IMG/VR virus record: IMGVR_UViG_3300033145_000247
Location: 1-38,724 of that record
Length of the DNA stretch: 38,724 nucleotides
Origin: a virus
Strand: one strand, 5' to 3'
How positions within the stretch are numbered: the first letter of the stretch is position 1; the number at the start of each line of letters is the position of its first letter. Shown piece after piece: positions 15,272-23,353 of this stretch. The position numbers were made by a program, and so were the translations under genes. Under the pieces are notes generated by a model, which saw only the letters and a list, made by a program, of their open reading frames with translations, was not told the origin of the DNA and made no database searches.

Positions 15272-18078
15272 CGTTCACGGCGACATTCAATAATCCCGCC
15301 TACAATCTTTCAGGCGGCGGTTCCGGCGTATCTGAAGCGGTCGATCTGTCGATGTTCGCGCTGTCAGGCGATTACAACGTAATCAGTGCAGGCGTTTTTT
15401 TTATTCCGACCGATGTTAAATCGAAATATTCCCTTGAAACCGTAGACACAAACGCGGTTCAGCAGAACGGCACGATTGTATTCAAGCGCGATTCCGATCC
15501 CTGGTTCAGAGGATATGTGATTAAGAAGCCGGTGTTTACCGAGTACCCGACCGGCACGATCATGCAGGTTGCCTGCTGGGGCGTTGACGGCGTTCTGGCT
15601 CAAACAATCGTCCCGGACGCGAACGGCAACGATGTCTGGCACCTGGCAACATCCGATGAAACCGTAACGGACCTCCCATTAAAAAAGAGCAGCAATTACG
15701 GCACGTTCCAGGGCGATTCGCTCTGGCCCGATCCCCTGGACCCCGGAAGCGTCGGACAAAAATGCTACATTCAGGATTCGGACAGCAACAGCGATGCCTT
15801 AGACGTGGCAATCGGTGTCGGGACATACGCGATTGACGAAGCGGACCAGACAAACAAATACTTCTACGTTCAGGATAACGTGCCGGACGAATTCGTAGCG
15901 GGCGAGACCTTTGATGTATCCGGTTCAGATGGGGGCGATAACGACGGCGGTTATACGATCATCGCCGCTGTATGGCTCGGTCCGGGCGACACCCGGACAC
16001 GGATAACTGTCAGCGAACCGATAACCACAAATGAAGGCGCGGGCGCGGGAACAGGGAATATCGATCAATCAAACATTCTGCTTTCCGAAACGGCTTACGG
16101 TTTCCGTCCGCGTGGATGGGTCAAGATTGAATCTGAATGGATTTACTACGACGGATACCATGATTCAAGCGGTGCAGACGACAACAAGTACAGGCTCCGG
16201 AACTGCAAGCGCGGCGAACTCGGCACCACAAAGGTCGCACACGTCGCCACAACCGCCGTCTACGAAAAGATAGGCAAACGCATTGCTCCGGGGTCGATCA
16301 CGCTACAGAACGACCCCACGACCGGCTATGTGTCTCTCAGGCTTGATAAGGAATACGTTGTGCATGTCGAGATCGGCGCGTTCGTCCTGCCTGCAACGGC
16401 ATCCGGTACGTATCGGGCAACTTATGACATCTATGATGAGGATAAAGTACTCAATGGGGCTTCAACCGTCGTTACAGTGAATGATGTTGTAGAGGCCATG
16501 CTGACCGCTCCGAGACGATATGGCGGACCGGGTTTTGAAACATGGTCGATTACAGAGGTTCATCAAGGCAATAAGACCTTCACAATCGCAGAGGATGGAT
16601 CGAATTCATTCACTGTCGGCGATTTCGCAGCGGTCTATAATTCGACCGGAAACGACGGCGTATACACGATAACGAATAAATCAGGGTCAGGACCGACAGT
16701 GATAACGGTTTCAGAAGCCGTCCCGAGCGCGGTTGTCGATGGTAAGCTCTCGCCGGACCTCTGGTTTGACGCCACGACAAATGCGTTGAAAATTACCCGG
16801 TACGATTATGACCCGGAAGAAAAGCCCGAATATACCTGGGACGCGATACGTGATTTCCTGCGAGTGATCGATCTCGAAGATGAAGTGAAATTCTGGTACA
16901 GGCACGACAAAGGTAAATTCCGCCTGCGGATCGTAGCAAACGATACGGCGGCTTTCAAGATCACAACCATGACCGGCATTGAAGAGGATGTCGGAATCGA
17001 GGATACGATGTCCGGGATCCGCATCCGGTACACGGACGATCAGAATTTGAATCGGGTATCGGCTGAATACTCATGGCATCAGGAAGCGACCGGAGTAGGT
17101 GCGAAGCCGGATATTTACAAGCGCATAAGCGAGGACGGCGCAAGCTGGGAATTCCCTGACGATCATTTGACAACCGATACAGCGGAGGGCGATTTCGGAA
17201 TGGATATGGTTGTGGACGGACGACCGGATACGAAGCTCGGCGCGTTCTACGATTACGATCCGGCGGGTTCAATCGAATTCGGGCAATTCTGGTTTGGACC
17301 GGGCACGACACCGCCTGCAATCAATCTCGATCAAATCAACTTAAAGATCGGGAGTTATCGGGAAATCGATGCTGATCAACCTCACAGGAATTCCACGAAT
17401 ACCTGGGTTGTCCATCTCGAGGGATGCGATGACTATTCGACAGCGACACATTCCGGTACATGGGTAAATCTCGGTGTTGAGTTTGAGGGCTTCCCTGATA
17501 AAAACGGGAAGTGGGTACAGAGCGGAAACGCGACAGCATTCAAAAAGCGAACCGTAAATGCTGTCCGAATCATGTTTGATTACATGCCCGGACCCGATAC
17601 GATCACAGGCAGCGAATTGCACAGTGCCGTGATTCACGATCTCGAAATCCAGGGCAGCAATGTCCAGTATGTCCTGGTACAACTTTCCGCCTTGACGACA
17701 GACGCTGGTGATGCAACGAAGCTGATAGCCTCCGGCAGTTTTGAAAAGATGCGCGGCGGTATCAAATCAGGCAATGGAATTCCGGGCTGTCCGCGCATCC
17801 TGTCATATCCAATCGGTGCGGCATCGGACGCGGCGGCGGTATCCCTGGGTCGCGTTCTTCTGATCGATAAGTTGAGACTTCATACGATGCGGAAATATAG
17901 ATATGAGGGCGTTCTACCGGCAAAACCGGAAGTCGGATTGACTCTTGAAGTCGATGAAAACGGCAACGGTGAAGTAGATTATACGGGCGTCCTTTGGAGT
18001 TGGGGAATTGTTGCCGATGGAAACGGAATCGTGACGACCGGCTCCGTACTCGATATGTCGGCGAGCGTGATTACGTAA
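15268..18078 (+). CDS. Large tail-tip/baseplate protein with two copies of the beta module
   Basis: The 936-residue protein is the largest gene product here and overlaps its neighbours by 4 bp and 1 bp. The N-terminal section (VDLSMFALSGDYNVISAGVF and VIKKPVFTEYPTGTIMQVACWG) resembles tail-associated hub proteins. Copies of the shared module lie at about residues 186-265 (EADQTNKYFYVQD, GDNDGGYTI, TRITVSE) and 426-494 (QGNKTFTIAEDGSNSF, GNDGVYTI, TVITVSEAVPSA). A C-terminal beta region follows. No lysozyme or peptidase motif is visible, so cell-wall penetration is not assigned. Receptor contact or hub function is likely. Confidence 0.65.
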   Translation: MTFTATFNNPAYNLSGGGSGVSEAVDLSMFALSGDYNVISAGVFFIPTDVKSKYSLETVDTNAVQQNGTIVFKRDSDPWFRGYVIKKPVFTEYPTGTIMQVACWGVDGVLAQTIVPDANGNDVWHLATSDETVTDLPLKKSSNYGTFQGDSLWPDPLDPGSVGQKCYIQDSDSNSDALDVAIGVGTYAIDEADQTNKYFYVQDNVPDEFVAGETFDVSGSDGGDNDGGYTIIAAVWLGPGDTRTRITVSEPITTNEGAGAGTGNIDQSNILLSETAYGFRPRGWVKIESEWIYYDGYHDSSGADDNKYRLRNCKRGELGTTKVAHVATTAVYEKIGKRIAPGSITLQNDPTTGYVSLRLDKEYVVHVEIGAFVLPATASGTYRATYDIYDEDKVLNGASTVVTVNDVVEAMLTAPRRYGGPGFETWSITEVHQGNKTFTIAEDGSNSFTVGDFAAVYNSTGNDGVYTITNKSGSGPTVITVSEAVPSAVVDGKLSPDLWFDATTNALKITRYDYDPEEKPEYTWDAIRDFLRVIDLEDEVKFWYRHDKGKFRLRIVANDTAAFKITTMTGIEEDVGIEDTMSGIRIRYTDDQNLNRVSAEYSWHQEATGVGAKPDIYKRISEDGASWEFPDDHLTTDTAEGDFGMDMVVDGRPDTKLGAFYDYDPAGSIEFGQFWFGPGTTPPAINLDQINLKIGSYREIDADQPHRNSTNTWVVHLEGCDDYSTATHSGTWVNLGVEFEGFPDKNGKWVQSGNATAFKKRTVNAVRIMFDYMPGPDTITGSELHSAVIHDLEIQGSNVQYVLVQLSALTTDAGDATKLIASGSFEKMRGGIKSGNGIPGCPRILSYPIGAASDAAAVSLGRVLLIDKLRLHTMRKYRYEGVLPAKPEVGLTLEVDENGNGEVDYTGVLWSWGIVADGNGIVTTGSVLDMSASVIT

Positions 18079-18641
18079 TGCATCCACATCAGCAAATATT
18101 CTGTCTCGAAGTAAAGAAGCGATTCTGTTACGTTGAGGGCGAGACCCCATTTAATTATGCAATCGTTCTCGATGTCGGGAGTCTCGATATTAACGGGAGC
18201 AACCGTTTCCTTTTCGACCATTGCGTCTATACCGGAATCGATGTAGTGACGGGTCCGAACGTCGATATTGTGATGCCCGTTCATAAATGGCACGGGAAAT
18301 ATGACACGATCATCTGTACTGAAACGCTCGAACATGATATGTACTGGATCGATTCATTAAGGGCGATGTATTCAATGCTGAAAATCGGCGGACTCCTGAT
18401 AGTCACCTGTGCTACAGTGAATCGTCCCGAGCATGGCACGAAGCGGCTGTCACCCGAATCGTCCGGCACGTCGCAATTGCAAGGCGTCTGGTCGGATTAT
18501 TATCGGAACCTGGCCGAGCTTGATTTCCGTGAAGCCCTTAATTTCGATGCCGGGTTTTCGGAGTATGAATTTCAGGTGGCGCGGGACGGGAAAGACCTTT
18601 ATTTCTGGGGGATAAGGAAGGAATTAGATGCCGTATCCTGA
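18078..18641 (+). CDS. SAM-dependent class I methyltransferase
   Basis: Started at ATG 18078 (TAATG overlap), the protein is 187 residues. Motif I is IVLDVGSLDINGSN (29-42), the acidic ribose-binding residue is in YTGIDVVTGP (D55), and motif IV is DTIICTETLEH (76-86), as in small methyltransferases that act on metabolites or glycans. The post-I helix LRAMYSMLKIGGLLIVT also fits. There is no DNA-methyltransferase PPY or PC motif. It lies between tail-tip and fibre genes and about 2 kb before a glycosyltransferase gene, so capping or decorating a virion or host sugar is a plausible role. The acceptor is unknown. Confidence 0.78.
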   Translation: MHPHQQIFCLEVKKRFCYVEGETPFNYAIVLDVGSLDINGSNRFLFDHCVYTGIDVVTGPNVDIVMPVHKWHGKYDTIICTETLEHDMYWIDSLRAMYSMLKIGGLLIVTCATVNRPEHGTKRLSPESSGTSQLQGVWSDYYRNLAELDFREALNFDAGFSEYEFQVARDGKDLYFWGIRKELDAVS

Positions 18642-20010
18642 TGACAGAAAAACTCGACCGCCTAATATCGCTTCTGAAATCGAAGCGATGATACGCGGCA
18701 TCGTCCGTAAAAATCCCGAACCGGGCACCAGGCTTCTAAGAGGTCGCAGGACTTATGGTGACCTGACAGACGGCGGCGGGCATTACGATTATGACCTGAT
18801 CGATCTGGTGGACACTCCGACCGTTTACGCAGGGTCCGCCCTGAAATACTTGCGGGTGAATACGGAGGAAACCGCCGTTGAATTCATTACTCCGCCGTTC
18901 GCACAGGCGTTTTACCTGGACGATGCAGCAGACCCGGTAATAGGTGGATATAAAAAGTGGCAACGTGCAATCCCCACAGGCGCGGAAGCGACCCTGACTC
19001 AGACTGGGAAGAATACCGACGGCGAGATGCTGCTCGGTACTTTTATCACGACAGCCGGTGTCCCCGGTACAGAGATAATTCCGGTAGGCGAGTGGGACTG
19101 GCATATGTACGCTCATGTGGATAATGCCAGTTCGGAATCGTACCTGAAGCTGTACGTGTACAAGAGATCAACAGCGGCGGGACCATACGACATAACCGGG
19201 GTGGATATTGTATTAGAAACTTTCACCGTTGCTGAAGGTGTAACGAATGAATTTACTACAGGAACAATATTTACAGTATCAGGTAGTACCGGCAACGATG
19301 GTACCTATACTTGCTCTTCCTCATCGGGAGGCGGAGGCGGGCCTACCACGATCATAGTCAATGAGGACATCACCAATGCTGTCGCCGACGGTCAAATAGA
19401 TACGCCTATCACGACGGCACTTTTCAATGTCACATCGGCGGAAATCAATGATCTCGCCGTAGCATTACAGCATTTCCTGTATTCGCAATCAGAACAGATA
19501 GCGATGGATGATACCGACAGGCTGGTATTAAAGGCTTACTTCTACACGACTCGACCGGCCAACGTCAAGATGACTCTCACTTACGACGGGACGGAACATG
19601 CCGGACACGTTCACCTTCCGATAGCAGCAGGCGGTCGAACCATTCCAGGCGGTTCCGATACCGAGGTCCAGGTAAATGATAACGGAGTCTTTGCCGGCTA
19701 CTCGACATTCAGTTATGATGATGCGACCAAGATACTCGCGCTATCCGATCAATTAAAGGTTACTCAGAGCGATTCATCCGGGGCTGTCCCGGTACAGGAA
19801 CTGGAACAGAAAGATGTGGACGAGCCGTTCATTAAGTTTATCGGTACGGCTACCGTTGGAGAGATTGACAGAAGCATTGTAAATGATAGCGATGTAGATA
19901 CGGCTACACTGGTAGGATGGATAAAGGTTGAAGTGAAAGACGACGGCGACCAGATACCCGACCAGGATTATTACATGCCCGTCTATACGCTGGCAGGTGG
20001 AGCGTTGTAA
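18628..20010 (+). CDS. Tail fibre / receptor-binding protein
   Basis: The 460-residue protein has an N-terminal attachment-like segment (RTYGDLTDGGGHYDYDLIDLVDTPTVYAG), a beta-rich middle and the fibre-like phrase GGSDTEVQVNDNGVFAGYSTFSYDDATKIL at about 346-377, a pattern common in tail fibres and their chaperone-adjacent regions. Residues about 189-259 are the fourth copy of the beta module shared with the two preceding tail genes (FTTGTIFTVSGSTGNDGTYTC, TIIVNEDITNAVADG). It starts inside the methyltransferase end with an AAGGAAGGAA ribosome site. It is the best candidate for host recognition. Confidence 0.72.
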   Translation: MPYPDDRKTRPPNIASEIEAMIRGIVRKNPEPGTRLLRGRRTYGDLTDGGGHYDYDLIDLVDTPTVYAGSALKYLRVNTEETAVEFITPPFAQAFYLDDAADPVIGGYKKWQRAIPTGAEATLTQTGKNTDGEMLLGTFITTAGVPGTEIIPVGEWDWHMYAHVDNASSESYLKLYVYKRSTAAGPYDITGVDIVLETFTVAEGVTNEFTTGTIFTVSGSTGNDGTYTCSSSSGGGGGPTTIIVNEDITNAVADGQIDTPITTALFNVTSAEINDLAVALQHFLYSQSEQIAMDDTDRLVLKAYFYTTRPANVKMTLTYDGTEHAGHVHLPIAAGGRTIPGGSDTEVQVNDNGVFAGYSTFSYDDATKILALSDQLKVTQSDSSGAVPVQELEQKDVDEPFIKFIGTATVGEIDRSIVNDSDVDTATLVGWIKVEVKDDGDQIPDQDYYMPVYTLAGGAL

Positions 20011-20023
20011 GAGGAATGAATAA

Positions 20024-20281
20024 ATGGAACCCGACTGGAACCTCATAAGTCAAATATTCGGGCCGGCGGCACCGCTGTTGATTGCGACCGTCTGGATTGC
20101 CCGCTGGTATAAGCCGATTTATGATCGACACGTCAAAGCGATGGAACGTGATATAATCCTGCGAAAACATTCAATAAGAACACAGAAAGCACTCGCCGAA
20201 TTCTTGAAAGGACAAGGCCATGAAATCGAAACACCCGACCTTATCGACTCTTTTAATGGAGATGGAACGACTTCAGGATGA
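20024..20281 (+). CDS. Single-pass membrane protein with charged cytoplasmic tail
   Basis: The 85-residue protein starts MEPDWNLISQIFGPAAPLLIATVWIARWYKPIYDRH. One hydrophobic segment (about 10-27) is followed by a positively charged border and a long helix (KAMERDIILRKHSIRTQKALAEFLKGQ). A GAGGA site precedes ATG 20024. It lies between the fibre and glycosyltransferase genes and overlaps a smaller gene at 20220. It could be a holin accessory or spanin-like protein, or an anchor for the modification enzymes nearby. A two-helix holin candidate is found elsewhere (32983), so the role here is open. Confidence 0.65.
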   Translation: MEPDWNLISQIFGPAAPLLIATVWIARWYKPIYDRHVKAMERDIILRKHSIRTQKALAEFLKGQGHEIETPDLIDSFNGDGTTSG

Positions 20282-20351
20282 GGAAATCGAAATGATCCTG
20301 AAGCTGAACGGCGGGGACAAGCCGACCGAAAAGGAGCCTGCAAATGTCTGA
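20220..20351 (+). CDS. Small acidic protein overlapping its upstream neighbour
   Basis: ATG 20220, with a GAAAGGA ribosome site about 7 nt upstream, opens a 43-residue frame (MKSKHPTLSTLLMEMERLQD and onward) that overlaps the last 62 bases of the upstream gene in another phase. It ends in a Lys/Glu/Pro-rich tail. The overlap recalls Rz/Rz1 pairs, but there is no lipobox or signal peptide, so I do not call it a spanin. The following gene overlaps it by 8 bp with its own AAGGAG site inside this frame. Confidence 0.5.
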   Translation: MKSKHPTLSTLLMEMERLQDEEIEMILKLNGGDKPTEKEPANV

Positions 20352-20496
20352 CTTCGATAAACTCTCACTTCGACTCAAAACGCTCGCCGACAAAGCGAAG
20401 CGATGGAAGGGCTGGCGCAAGGTCCGCGCTTTCTTTTGGGGATGGGTCAACAAATATTCCGAAAAGAAAGTTGACGACTTGAATAAAAATGAGTAG
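20344..20496 (+). CDS. 50-residue cationic, tryptophan-rich peptide
   Basis: ATG 20344 follows an AAGGAG site (20331-20336). The protein has a helical first half and a striking centre, KRWKGWRKVRAFFWGWVNKY, with four Trp, several Arg/Lys and an amphipathic pattern. Such peptides bind or disturb membranes. Here it could be a membrane-acting lysis factor or a membrane tether. It overlaps the glycosyltransferase start by 8 bp, so the two are translationally coupled. I know no family match. Confidence 0.6.
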   Translation: MSDFDKLSLRLKTLADKAKRWKGWRKVRAFFWGWVNKYSEKKVDDLNKNE

Positions 20497-22594
20497 TCAG
20501 ATTTTCGACATCCTGACCCTGGACATGACCTTCCCGGATACCGTCTACATTGTCGGCACGGCCCCCGTATCGACCGGCGTGCATGAGCGCATACCGCAAG
20601 GTGCGCTGACAATCGCCCTGAACGGTGCGATAACCTACGACATCAATCCGAATATCTGGATGATCGGTGATTCCCGATTCTGTAAAACCGATGTCTGGAA
20701 AGAGTACTCCTTTCAGATTAAAAACGCCGGTTACGATATAACGCCCTGTGGCATCTATCCGGGATGCAAGCCGGTCCCGCTCGTTTGTAACGTCTCGATC
20801 CAGCCGATGAATCCCTGGATTAAAACCGTTTTCAAAGTGAAGACCGGATCGAAAAGGCAGGACTGCGGACCATTCAAAAAGAGCGACGGCACTTTACGAA
20901 TGCACGGCACGGTAGCAGGCGCGGCGATTCAACTCTGCTACTACATGGGAGTGAAACATGTCCGGGTTGCAGGTGTTTCCCTGAACGGTCAGAGACATCA
21001 CGACGGAACCATAAATAAGGATACGAATAAACTTGGCGACTGGCCCCATAAGGATTTCTTCGATTGGATGATAATCAGTTTACAGAACAGTGGACTTGAT
21101 ATTGAATTCATCGAGAAGCCGCTCACGCAGGACATGCCCGCCGAGAACATGTCGGAGATCAAAAGGTTGGAAAGGATAAACACTGAATGGTCGGTAATCC
21201 CGAAACATACCGATTGGATTCTGGACCAGGGGAAGATACTGCCTCACACCGTTTTCGTTGTCGGCTCCGGCCCGAACGGATTAAAGCATTATAAGGATAT
21301 ACCGGAAAGTGCTTACGTAATCGCAGTGAATTCGGCAATAAATTATTTGCCGCGCAAGCCCGACATGTGGCTCTGTGCTGACGGCATGACTCCGAGCCGT
21401 GACTGGTTCGCAAAGGCACTGGAACTATCAGCAGAGGGCGTGGAGCGTGTCTGGAGTTGCGCCGTATCCGCTCGTACAATGTCAAAGCCGACGTATCGAT
21501 TCCAACTCGTGCCGAACTTTGAGGATGGTTTCAGGCCGGTCCCCGGATATTTTCGACCGGATGAAACAATCGCCGGTATCGGAATCGATCTGGCTCACCG
21601 TCTCGGAGCGCGTGAGATCGTTCTGGATGGTGTCGATATGTCCGGCGCGTTCTATGCGGACGGCTCGCCCTCACCCGGCAACGTGGATGACAAGCACGGT
21701 AAAATCTGGAACTGCTGTGAAGCTCTCGATGATGAAATAAGATGGATGCACGAGCATGGAATCCGAGTTTACACAATGAGTAAAACGGAATTGAAAGAGC
21801 CGGGATTATGGGTTGACAATAAACTCCCTTCTGTCGCGCTTCTTACCATGTCGGTCAATCCCGTTTACGCGAAACATGCCGTTTTCAATGCGGCGATACA
21901 GCGGTATCCGTCTCAACTTTTAACGCAATATATGATCTATCAGAACGGGACACAGCCGGATTTCAATCACGACTTGCCACACCGGATCGTGCAGTCGAAT
22001 GTGGACGGTAAATGGCCCGAGCTATGGCTACACAAACTCATGCACTTCTTCGACATCTCGACAGAAGGAGTCATGGCGATATTCGATGAAGATGATTATT
22101 TTGAACCGGAATATCTCGTACATGCAGTCCGCGCTTTAATTGAGAATCCCAAAGCCCTGGTTGCCTGGTCGTACAATAATAAGATGATTGACAGGCATAG
22201 AGTTAAAAGCGGCAAGTATCGCTCGCCGTTCGGCACGATTGTGGCGAGCCGGGATTTCTTGTTTAAGGTTGCAAAGCGTCTCTGGAAAAAAATATACAAG
22301 CTCGATTACCGTCCGAATGAAAGACCGCCCGGATATGGCGAACACAACGGATGCCAGGATGCGACTTATCGAATGATGATAGTCGAGGCGGCTGATGGTA
22401 GACTGGTAAAACTGCATGACGACTTCGAGAGCGGGGAGCGAATTGTTTTGCATGAAGGGCAGCGATGGTATGTAGAGCATCTGAATTCCAATACGTGCAT
22501 GAAGCGAAAAGATGAGAACTCGATTGATTACTGGATGCCGCATCCCTGGTATGCGGGTACGCAATTCGAGAAAACGCGAACGCAGAATAAATAA
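20489..22594 (+). CDS. Fused double MptE/Maf-like (DUF115-type) and glycosyltransferase protein
   Basis: The 701-residue protein has three parts. Residues about 10-200 and 245-430 are two related Rossmann-like domains: DTVYIVGTAPVS with IALNGAITYDINPNIWMIGD, and HTVFVVGSGPNG with IAVNSAINYLPRKPDMWLCADG. This is the pattern of DUF115 proteins such as MptE and the Maf flagellin glycosylation factors. Residues about 445-700 look like a GT-A glycosyltransferase, with VALLTMSVNPVYAKHAVFNA, a metal-binding DxD-type FDEDDYFEPEY near 531-541 and a later YGEHNGCQDATY segment. It is the last gene of the late operon, after fibre and methyltransferase, so virion glycosylation or modification of a host surface glycan is likely. 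Domain names are by pattern only. Confidence 0.72.
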   Translation: MSSQIFDILTLDMTFPDTVYIVGTAPVSTGVHERIPQGALTIALNGAITYDINPNIWMIGDSRFCKTDVWKEYSFQIKNAGYDITPCGIYPGCKPVPLVCNVSIQPMNPWIKTVFKVKTGSKRQDCGPFKKSDGTLRMHGTVAGAAIQLCYYMGVKHVRVAGVSLNGQRHHDGTINKDTNKLGDWPHKDFFDWMIISLQNSGLDIEFIEKPLTQDMPAENMSEIKRLERINTEWSVIPKHTDWILDQGKILPHTVFVVGSGPNGLKHYKDIPESAYVIAVNSAINYLPRKPDMWLCADGMTPSRDWFAKALELSAEGVERVWSCAVSARTMSKPTYRFQLVPNFEDGFRPVPGYFRPDETIAGIGIDLAHRLGAREIVLDGVDMSGAFYADGSPSPGNVDDKHGKIWNCCEALDDEIRWMHEHGIRVYTMSKTELKEPGLWVDNKLPSVALLTMSVNPVYAKHAVFNAAIQRYPSQLLTQYMIYQNGTQPDFNHDLPHRIVQSNVDGKWPELWLHKLMHFFDISTEGVMAIFDEDDYFEPEYLVHAVRALIENPKALVAWSYNNKMIDRHRVKSGKYRSPFGTIVASRDFLFKVAKRLWKKIYKLDYRPNERPPGYGEHNGCQDATYRMMIVEAADGRLVKLHDDFESGERIVLHEGQRWYVEHLNSNTCMKRKDENSIDYWMPHPWYAGTQFEKTRTQNK

Positions 22595-22625
22595 CTGTCT
22601 CTCGCCTCCCTGCACCTTCCTTTAA

Positions 22626-22657
22626 GGCCCGGTTGAATCGACCGGGCCACTTTTATT
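22626..22657 (+). terminator. Rho-independent terminator closing the late operon
   Basis: GGCCCGGT (22626-22633) pairs perfectly with ACCGGGCC (22641-22648) around a 7-nt loop and is followed by ACTTTTATT. It stands 32 bp after the last late gene. The 150 bp from here to the next promoter hold no gene that I can support. Confidence 0.9.
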
Positions 22658-22756
22658 CATTGAACTATATCCACATCCCGGCATCTGATAGCAACCATGC
22701 GGGTCACGGGCTGATTAAAATAAGCCGCTTTTTCTGCACGTTTAAGTCCTGTACTC

Positions 22757-22786
22757 TTGACAGGCTGTACGTAAGTGTGGTATGAT
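22757..22786 (+). promoter_or_regulatory. Strong early promoter
   Basis: TTGACA (22757-22762), an 18-bp spacer ending in the extended -10 TGG, and TATGAT (22781-22786) make this one of the two best sigma70-like promoters in the window. Predicted initiation near 22793 gives a short leader with a GGAGG site before ATG 22814. It opens the early operon. Confidence 0.85.
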
Positions 22787-22793
22787 TAGGGCA

Positions 22794-22817
22794 TCAGATC
22801 AATGGAGGATGTTATGA
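22794..22817 (+). repeat. 24-bp direct repeat (translation start cassette), copy 1
   Basis: This sequence, containing the GGAGG ribosome site and the ATGA of the gene at 22814, is repeated exactly at 23330-23353 before the Xre gene. The second copy begins inside the 3' arm of RNA module 1. The two copies bracket one gene plus that RNA module, as would result from cassette duplication or recombination. Confidence 0.9.
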
Positions 22818-23041
22818 AACTCACAATCAAAAATGAAGGTACGGGTCGGATTCATTTCAATCCTGATGACTTCGAGCCGGACGAGCGGGCACTGATTGAG
22901 ATGTATAATGAGACGTGCCTGGGTTGTATGTTTGCCGAACCCGAGAATGCCCAAAAGGGTAAGCCGTTCTGCACATACGCGTTCAAGCGGATCATCACTG
23001 GCGATGGTGTCTGTGATGTAAAGCGAACGAACCAGTCCTGA
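22814..23041 (+). CDS. Small cysteine-containing early protein
   Basis: ATG 22814 is chosen over ATG 22802 because the GGAGG site (22804-22808) lies correctly before 22814. The 75-residue protein begins MKLTIKNEGTGRIHFNPDDF and has four cysteines in the second half (ETCLGCMF, GKPFCTYAF, GDGVCDV), which could bind one zinc ion. It is the first gene after the strong early promoter, a position used for host takeover or regulatory proteins. No family is recognised. Confidence 0.75.
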   Translation: MKLTIKNEGTGRIHFNPDDFEPDERALIEMYNETCLGCMFAEPENAQKGKPFCTYAFKRIITGDGVCDVKRTNQS

Positions 23042-23055
23042 CGAAGCGAAAGCGA

Positions 23056-23080
23056 AACCGGACTCTACATCCGGTCGGCT
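23056..23080 (+). other. Short hairpin upstream of RNA module 1
   Basis: An ACCGG...CCGGT inverted repeat (5 bp, loop about 9 nt) follows the stop of the upstream gene and precedes RNA module 1 by about 18 nt. It has no T-tract, so it is not a terminator. It may be a processing signal or part of the larger fold. Confidence 0.35.
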
Positions 23081-23091
23081 GGTACAGAACA

Positions 23092-23333
23092 TTGACAATT
23101 GAATCTAGCATGTGTGGGACTTGTCAGAGTCCGGCAGTGAAGATGCGGGGGATGCAAAAAGCCCCTAACGCCGCGAACGGCAATCATCATGGACGCTAGA
23201 AGCCTCAATGAAGGTGAGTTCTTAGGAATCCTGACAGTGAACTATGAACGATAGACCGGATAGGTGAATTGCAATAGTAGCGGACAGGACCGGAGTGGGG
23301 AATCCCGGCGCACATGCTAGATTGAATTGTCAG
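23092..23333 (+). ncRNA. Structured RNA module 1 (194-nt cargo in conserved helix frame)
   Basis: The 5' arm 23092-23115 and 3' arm 23310-23333 form a 24-bp helix. Its only mismatch is G-G at helix position 10 (23101 with 23324), plus two G-U pairs at the ends. The outer half TTGAxAATTGA is shared with three modules at 25.25-25.61 kb; the inner half is unique but fully paired. The cargo (23116-23309) has no supported ORF and contains GGACT/AGTCC, GGGG/CCCC and GCCG-CGAA-CGGC hairpins, ending in a GGGGAATCCC-containing hairpin next to the 3' arm. The module fills the roughly 300-bp gap between two early genes, downstream of the strong promoter at 22757, so it should be transcribed. I cannot assign a known RNA family. 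Confidence 0.75.
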
Positions 23334-23353
23334 ATCAATGGAGGATGTTATGA
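23330..23353 (+). repeat. 24-bp direct repeat (translation start cassette), copy 2
   Basis: This is identical to 22794-22817. Its first bases overlap the end of the 3' arm of RNA module 1, and it carries the ribosome site and ATG of the Xre-family gene. Confidence 0.9.

Noticed and set aside
20151-20156. Perfect TATAAT inside the membrane-protein gene as a promoter
   Set aside because: There is a TG extension but no -35 match, and the position inside a dense operon gives no supporting evidence.
23092-23120. TTGACA at 23092 as a promoter -35
   Set aside because: It is part of the RNA helix frame, and no -10 box lies 16-18 bp downstream.
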